DNA of 64,000 nt from Rhodobacteraceae bacterium KLH11 (GTDB taxonomy: Bacteria; Pseudomonadota; Alphaproteobacteria; Rhodobacterales; Rhodobacteraceae): contig DS999531.1 of assembly GCA_000158135.1 (NCBI GenBank), forward strand, positions 836,132 through 900,131, written 5' to 3'. The notes beneath the pieces were generated by a model, which made no database searches, was not told where the DNA came from, and saw only the letters and a program-made list of their open reading frames with translations. Position numbers and translations under genes: made by a program. Shown one piece after another: positions 61,691 to 64,000 of this stretch; the first letter of the stretch is position 1, and every line of letters begins with the position of its first letter.

Positions 61691-63135
61691 CCGTGGCAGG
61701 CGGCCACCGTTTTCAGTTGCGAAAACCCATAAAGCGCCTCGAACCCTTTTTCGCGGCCATGGCCGGACTTTCCAACACCGCCGAAAGGCAGCTCAACCCC
61801 TCCGCCCGCGCCATAGTTATTGATGAACACCTGACCTGAACGCAGTGCCTTGGCCAGCCGCATCTGACGCGCACCGTCGCGCGTCCAGACGCTGGCGACA
61901 AGGCCGTAATCCGTGCTGTTTGCTATGGTCAGAGCCTGTTGTTCAGTTTCGAACGGGATCAGAACCTGCACCGGGCCAAAGATTTCATCACGTGCCAGAA
62001 TATGGTCAGGCGGCACGTCAGAAAACAAGGTAGGCCGCACATAAGCCCCGGCCCCCGGCGCGTCCGCCGCGATCTGGCCCTGTGCGGCAATCGTCAGATC
62101 CGCACCCTTGCTGAGAAACCCATTCACAATCTCTTTTTGACGGTTCGAGATCAGCGGGCCGAGACGCAAATCCCGGATGGCCGGGCCAACCGTAAGCGCC
62201 TGATACGCCGTTGCCATGCGTGATTTGACCGCGTCATAAATTCCGCGCTGCACCAGAATACGGGAAGAGGCCGAACAGGTCTGGCCCGCGTTCTGAATAC
62301 CTGCAGTCACCAGAAATGGCAGCGCAGCGTCCAGATCGGCATCCTCAAACACCAGCTGCGGAGATTTGCCGCCCAGCTCAAGCGTGACCGGGACCACATT
62401 TTTCCCTGCCGCCTGCTGCACCAGCGCACCCGTCGCGACCGAGCCGGTGAACGAGATATGATCCACACCCGGGTGGCCCGACAGCGCGGCGCCTGCCTCA
62501 TCGCCCAAGCCCGGCACAACGTTCAGCGCGCCGGCCGGCAGGCCAGCCTCCAGCGCCAGATGGGCAAAGGCCAGCGCTGTCAGGCAGGCCTCTTCCGCCG
62601 GTTTCAGTACACAGGCATTGCCCATCGCCAGCGCCGCCCCGACCGAACGGCCAATGATCTGCATCGGGTAATTCCACGGCACAATGTGGCCAGTCACGCC
62701 ATGCGGTTCGCGCAATGTGTAAACGGTATAGCCATCGAGATAGGGTATGGTCTGGCCCATCACCTTATCCGCAGCGCCCCCGTAGAACTCGCAATACCGC
62801 GCCAGCGCGACGGCGTCAGCACGCGCCTGCGTCAGCGGTTTGCCCACATCCATCGCCTCAAGAAGCGCAAGATCGTCCACGCGATCCAGCACCAGCTGCC
62901 CCAACCGCGTCAGAATGCGGCCCCGCTCCAGCGCGGTCATACGACCCCAGCCCCCCTCGGCCGCAGCGCGGGCAGCCCGGACAGCGGCATCGATGTCCTG
63001 CCTTCCCCCCTTGGCGATCCGGCAGATTTCGGTGCCATCAGATGGGTTGATCAAAGGCAGAGTACCGCCTGCAGCAGGGCACCACGCACCGCCAATCAGA
63101 CAAAGACCGGGGTCAAACCAAAGCGGGTTTTTCAT
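61687..63135 (-). CDS. Aldehyde dehydrogenase family protein
   Basis: NAD(P)-dependent aldehyde oxidation. 482 residues with catalytic Cys in NAGQTCSASSRILV, Glu in LELGGKSPQLVF, cofactor motifs HIVPWNYPMQ and FTGSVATGA, and C-terminal GGVELPFGGVGKSGHGREKG. The pattern is closest to betaine-aldehyde or gamma-aminobutyraldehyde-type enzymes; substrate is not certain. It follows a peptide-type ABC ATPase gene by 24 bp on the same strand, so it may belong to a transport-and-catabolism operon that extends beyond the right edge. Confidence 0.92.
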   Translation of the reverse strand: MKNPLWFDPGLCLIGGAWCPAAGGTLPLINPSDGTEICRIAKGGRQDIDAAVRAARAAAEGGWGRMTALERGRILTRLGQLVLDRVDDLALLEAMDVGKPLTQARADAVALARYCEFYGGAADKVMGQTIPYLDGYTVYTLREPHGVTGHIVPWNYPMQIIGRSVGAALAMGNACVLKPAEEACLTALAFAHLALEAGLPAGALNVVPGLGDEAGAALSGHPGVDHISFTGSVATGALVQQAAGKNVVPVTLELGGKSPQLVFEDADLDAALPFLVTAGIQNAGQTCSASSRILVQRGIYDAVKSRMATAYQALTVGPAIRDLRLGPLISNRQKEIVNGFLSKGADLTIAAQGQIAADAPGAGAYVRPTLFSDVPPDHILARDEIFGPVQVLIPFETEQQALTIANSTDYGLVASVWTRDGARQMRLAKALRSGQVFINNYGAGGGVELPFGGVGKSGHGREKGFEALYGFSQLKTVAACHG

Positions 63136-63159
63136 ACGACAAGCTCTCCAGATACGGCT

Positions 63160-64000
63160 CTAACATGGGTAATTGACCTGCGCTGCCCCCTTCCCGAACT
63201 CGGGAAGCCTGGGGGCAGCAGCGATCAGATTTTGGGTGTAGGGGTGTTGCGGGTTGGTGAAAACGCGCTCTGTCTCGCCCTGCTCGACAATCCGGCCCGA
63301 CCGCATCACCATGACGCGATCCGTGATTGTCCGCACAACACTCAGATCGTGGCTGATGAACAGGTAGGTCAGGTCATATGCCGCGCATAACTCGGCCAGC
63401 AGGTCCAGAATTTGCGCCCGGACGGACACATCCAGAGCCGAGACGGCCTCATCAAACAGGATCAACTCAGGCCGCGTGATGAGGGCGCGCGCAATGGCGA
63501 TACGCTGGCGTTGCCCTCCTGAGAACTCGTGGATGTATTTATGGGCATCATTGGGGTGCAGACCGACGGCAGTCAGCATTTCGGCAATGCGATCCTGACG
63601 CTGGGTTCCTCTTGGGGGCGTGTCGAGCGCGTGAAAGGGCTCGGTAATCAGGCGTGAGACCCGATGGCGCGGGTTGAAGCTACCATAGGGGTCCTGAAAC
63701 ACCACCTGCATCTTTTGGCGCGCCGCCGGATTGGGTTTGCGACCAGAAAAAACCGGCTGACCATCCAGCAGGATACGCCCCTCTTGAACCTCTTCAAGAC
63801 CCAGAATTGCGCGTGTTAGGGTCGATTTTCCACATCCGGATTCACCGACCAAGCCCAACCTCTCACCCCGGTTCAGCGTGAAGCTGACCCCATCAACGGC
63901 GCGGTGATGGCCGAGGGCATCGAACAAACCCTCGCGCGGCAGGCGATAATCGCGCGCCACATTTGTCACCTCAAGCAACGGGCGCTGTGAGGTCGCACCG
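63160..64000 (-). CDS. Peptide/nickel-type ABC transporter ATPase (DppF/OppF-like), start beyond the edge
   Basis: Cytoplasmic ATPase of an oligopeptide-type importer. Walker A GESGCGKST, Q-loop VVFQDPYGSFNPRH, signature FSGGQRQR, Walker B LILFDEAVSALD and ISHDLSVV are intact; QHPYTQNLIAAAP near the C-terminus is typical of the DppD/DppF group. The only start in the window is TTG at 63978, but the frame stays open to the edge and family members usually have several residues before LLEV, so the true start probably lies right of 64000. Permease and binding-protein genes would be expected there. Confidence 0.92.
   Translation of the reverse strand, partial: GATSQRPLLEVTNVARDYRLPREGLFDALGHHRAVDGVSFTLNRGERLGLVGESGCGKSTLTRAILGLEEVQEGRILLDGQPVFSGRKPNPAARQKMQVVFQDPYGSFNPRHRVSRLITEPFHALDTPPRGTQRQDRIAEMLTAVGLHPNDAHKYIHEFSGGQRQRIAIARALITRPELILFDEAVSALDVSVRAQILDLLAELCAAYDLTYLFISHDLSVVRTITDRVMVMRSGRIVEQGETERVFTNPQHPYTQNLIAAAPRLPEFGKGAAQVNYPC

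Overview
The window looks like a chromosomal segment of a marine roseobacter-type alphaproteobacterium (Rhodobacterales, close to Ruegeria/Phaeobacter in gene content). Reasons: a high-GC backbone; L-malyl-CoA lyase of the ethylmalonyl-CoA pathway; the alphaproteobacterial FYDLN-acid protein; Ada-like, MotE and DUF6468-like genes of the Rhodobacterales kind; a CtrA-like box in a flagellar promoter; and a doubled GTTC-N7-GTTC motif, the alphaproteobacterial LexA box. These are reading-based inferences; no database search was run.

Layout. 1-1.2 kb: the edge of an integrated element, a DUF6538-type tyrosine recombinase running off the left edge and abutting tRNA-Ala(GGC). 1.3-8.3 kb: housekeeping and regulators (FYDLN-acid protein, SprT-like protease, GntR regulator, lytic transglycosylase, accA, divergent LysE exporter/Lrp pair, secreted PA14-like protein, mcl1). 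8.5-16.8 kb: a two-gene D-amino-acid operon (dgcA-like, D-amino acid transaminase), DUF1244, N-formylglutamate amidohydrolase, pyruvate kinase, a usp-agcS operon behind a structured leader, rpmI-rplT, 1-Cys peroxiredoxin. 17-24 kb: aldehyde dehydrogenase, Ada-like methyltransferase, nth-PfkB kinase, a coupled radical SAM/DUF547 pair, rppH. 24-36.7 kb: fadH, LysR, OmpA, GNAT-CinA pair, sfsA, TPR-sulfotransferase, map, HAD-rsmD-ferredoxin-reductase operon, peroxiredoxin. 36.8-42.2 kb: three small envelope genes, phhB-acyltransferase and GDPD-RidA pairs, and mlaA-mlaC.

42.2-48.8 kb holds a glucose/mannose-type ABC importer (binding protein, two permeases, ATPase) divergent from a two-component system that probably controls it. 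48.8-56.7 kb is a flagellar island of two divergent operons: fliF-fliH-fliN-fliP (minus) and fliL-DUF6468-motE-motA-large periplasmic protein (plus). fliP carries a one-base frameshift in a run of five Gs, and motB is absent from the window. 56.8-64 kb: a LexA-box-controlled small gene of unknown function, an ion channel, trhO, pncA and pncB (NAD salvage), an aldehyde dehydrogenase and a peptide-type ABC ATPase cut by the right edge.

The most promising undescribed item is the 109-residue protein at 57193-57522. It consists of two diverged copies of one 38-residue module, and its promoter is covered by two overlapping LexA boxes, so it is predicted to be a new SOS-response gene. Other leads are the radical SAM/DUF547 pair, the 714-residue periplasmic protein translationally coupled to MotA, the frameshifted fliP, and structured leaders in front of usp-agcS and mlaA.
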